From: Thermomicrobium sp. CFH 73360 | GTDB taxonomy: Bacteria > Chloroflexota > Chloroflexia > Thermomicrobiales > Thermomicrobiaceae | Direction: 5' to 3' | NCBI RefSeq assembly: GCF_023806465.1 | Contig: NZ_JAMSLS010000001.1 | Coordinates: 372,001-436,000, forward strand | Length of the DNA stretch: 64,000 bases | Part shown: positions 63,570-64,000 of the stretch, piece by piece | Numbering within the stretch: position 1 is the stretch's first letter | How the letters are laid out: each line of letters begins with the position of its first letter | Position numbers and translations under genes: made by a program | The notes under the pieces: generated by a model | What the model was told of the DNA's origin: nothing | The model's input: only the letters and a program-made list of their open reading frames with translations | Databases searched by the model: none

Positions 63570-64000
63570 ATGGCCTGCGAGTGTACGAGACCGCTCACGA
63601 GTCGCTCCCCTCTAAGGGAGGGAAAATACCTGCTGTTGTGGCCACCCATGCTCCACACGGCGCAGAAGATTCGGAATGCAGCGAACCAGCTCGGCCTCAC
63701 AGTGAAGGATGCGGCCGACCAGACCTGCGTGGTAGTCGAATTCTTAACGGGAACCACCCGGGAGACTCTCTTGCGTCGCCTGACTCATCTACTCACCGAG
63801 GAAGAGCTCGACGCCACACAAGCCCTGCTGAGCTCAAGCGTTTCGCTCTCAATTAGCGACGTCCCGAGGGTACGGTCGCTTCGCCGTCTCATCGCCGCTT
63901 TCGAGCATCAATGGTTCGAGCGAGTGATCAGAGAGGGACAGCTGACTTCTGCATTCCAACCCATCGTACAAGCGGGATCACATCAAGTTGTCGGTCATGA
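63570..64000 (+). CDS. EAL-domain protein, probable c-di-GMP phosphodiesterase (N-terminal part, cut by window edge)
   Basis: From ATG 63570 (AGGAG 9 nt upstream) the plus-strand frame is open to the window end (143 codons). It starts MACECTRPLTSRSPLREGKY, has a helical middle (RRLTHLLTEEELDATQALL), then LRRLIAAFEHQWFERVIREG and LTSAFQPIVQAGSHQVVGH, which is the beginning of an EAL domain (fQPIVd...vvGyE). The glutamate of EAL itself lies just beyond the edge. N-terminal CxC may bind metal. It is divergent from the candidate selenoprotein gene; the ~300 nt between them hold both promoters. Confidence 0.82.
   Translation, partial: MACECTRPLTSRSPLREGKYLLLWPPMLHTAQKIRNAANQLGLTVKDAADQTCVVVEFLTGTTRETLLRRLTHLLTEEELDATQALLSSSVSLSISDVPRVRSLRRLIAAFEHQWFERVIREGQLTSAFQPIVQAGSHQVVGH

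Noticed and set aside
1-64000. CRISPR arrays, insertion sequences, tRNA and rRNA genes
   Set aside because: No spaced direct repeats, transposase-like frames, CCA-adjacent cloverleaf or rRNA signature was recognised on either strand by reading.

Overview
The window is about 60-65% G+C and gene-dense, and it reads like a thermophilic Chloroflexota of the class Thermomicrobia (Thermomicrobium/Thermorudis/Sphaerobacter type). This rests on overall gene content, on secreted proteins ending in the 'ERRILTYTPSNPPGWQ' pattern common in Chloroflexota, on Tat-type lipoprotein transporter subunits with Ala/Pro/Thr-rich linkers, and on the mix of carotenoid, photolyase and aromatic-degradation genes. 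The organism is an inference; no rRNA or tRNA gene was found.

Layout. 0-3.5 kb: the 5' part of a CaiB/BaiF CoA-transferase and a NarL-type two-component pair. 3.6-7.4 kb: PhnP-like hydrolase, a secreted protein and an L,D-transpeptidase. 7.4-12.6 kb: photolyase, a broken CrtD-type carotenoid desaturase, and a MecA_N-type penicillin-binding protein. 13.1-16.5 kb: prs, rnc, DUF190, crcB and tatA. 16.9-23.3 kb: PHP phosphatase, a hemE-hemH-hemY operon, and a divergently transcribed cytosolic globin-coupled chemoreceptor. 23.4-24.5 kb: a lipoprotein.

24.3-48.9 kb is a large aromatic-catabolism island. The minus-strand operon iclR-dmpF-dmpG-flavin reductase-dmpD-tautomerase-dmpH-dmpE lies back to back with a plus-strand flavin monooxygenase (HpaB-like) and extradiol dioxygenase. 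Two LIV-type ABC transporters follow, with three binding proteins, a second extradiol dioxygenase, a 4,5-dihydroxyphthalate decarboxylase-like protein, an ACMSD-like amidohydrolase and a class II aldolase pseudogene. Together these would import an aromatic acid or phenol, hydroxylate it, cleave the ring at the meta position, and convert the product to pyruvate and acetyl-CoA. No hydroxymuconic semialdehyde dehydrogenase is present here, and the tautomerase lacks its catalytic Pro1, so the hydrolytic (DmpD) branch looks like the working one.

49.2-52.9 kb: nrdB and nrdA behind a cobalamin riboswitch whose downstream hairpin can hide the nrdA ribosome binding site. NrdB has the Glu/Phe signature of the Mn/Fe (class Ic) enzymes. 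53.2-57.5 kb: a UGT-type glycosyltransferase followed by a NurA-HerA pair. 57.5-60.4 kb: copA and csoR with a palindromic operator. 60.8-63.3 kb: a CapA-like protein and a thioredoxin-NHL protein. The reading frame of the latter is interrupted by a single UGA exactly at the nucleophilic Cys of its CxxC motif and is followed by a SECIS-like hairpin; it is the strongest novelty candidate, a probable selenoprotein. The window ends inside an EAL-domain gene on the plus strand.
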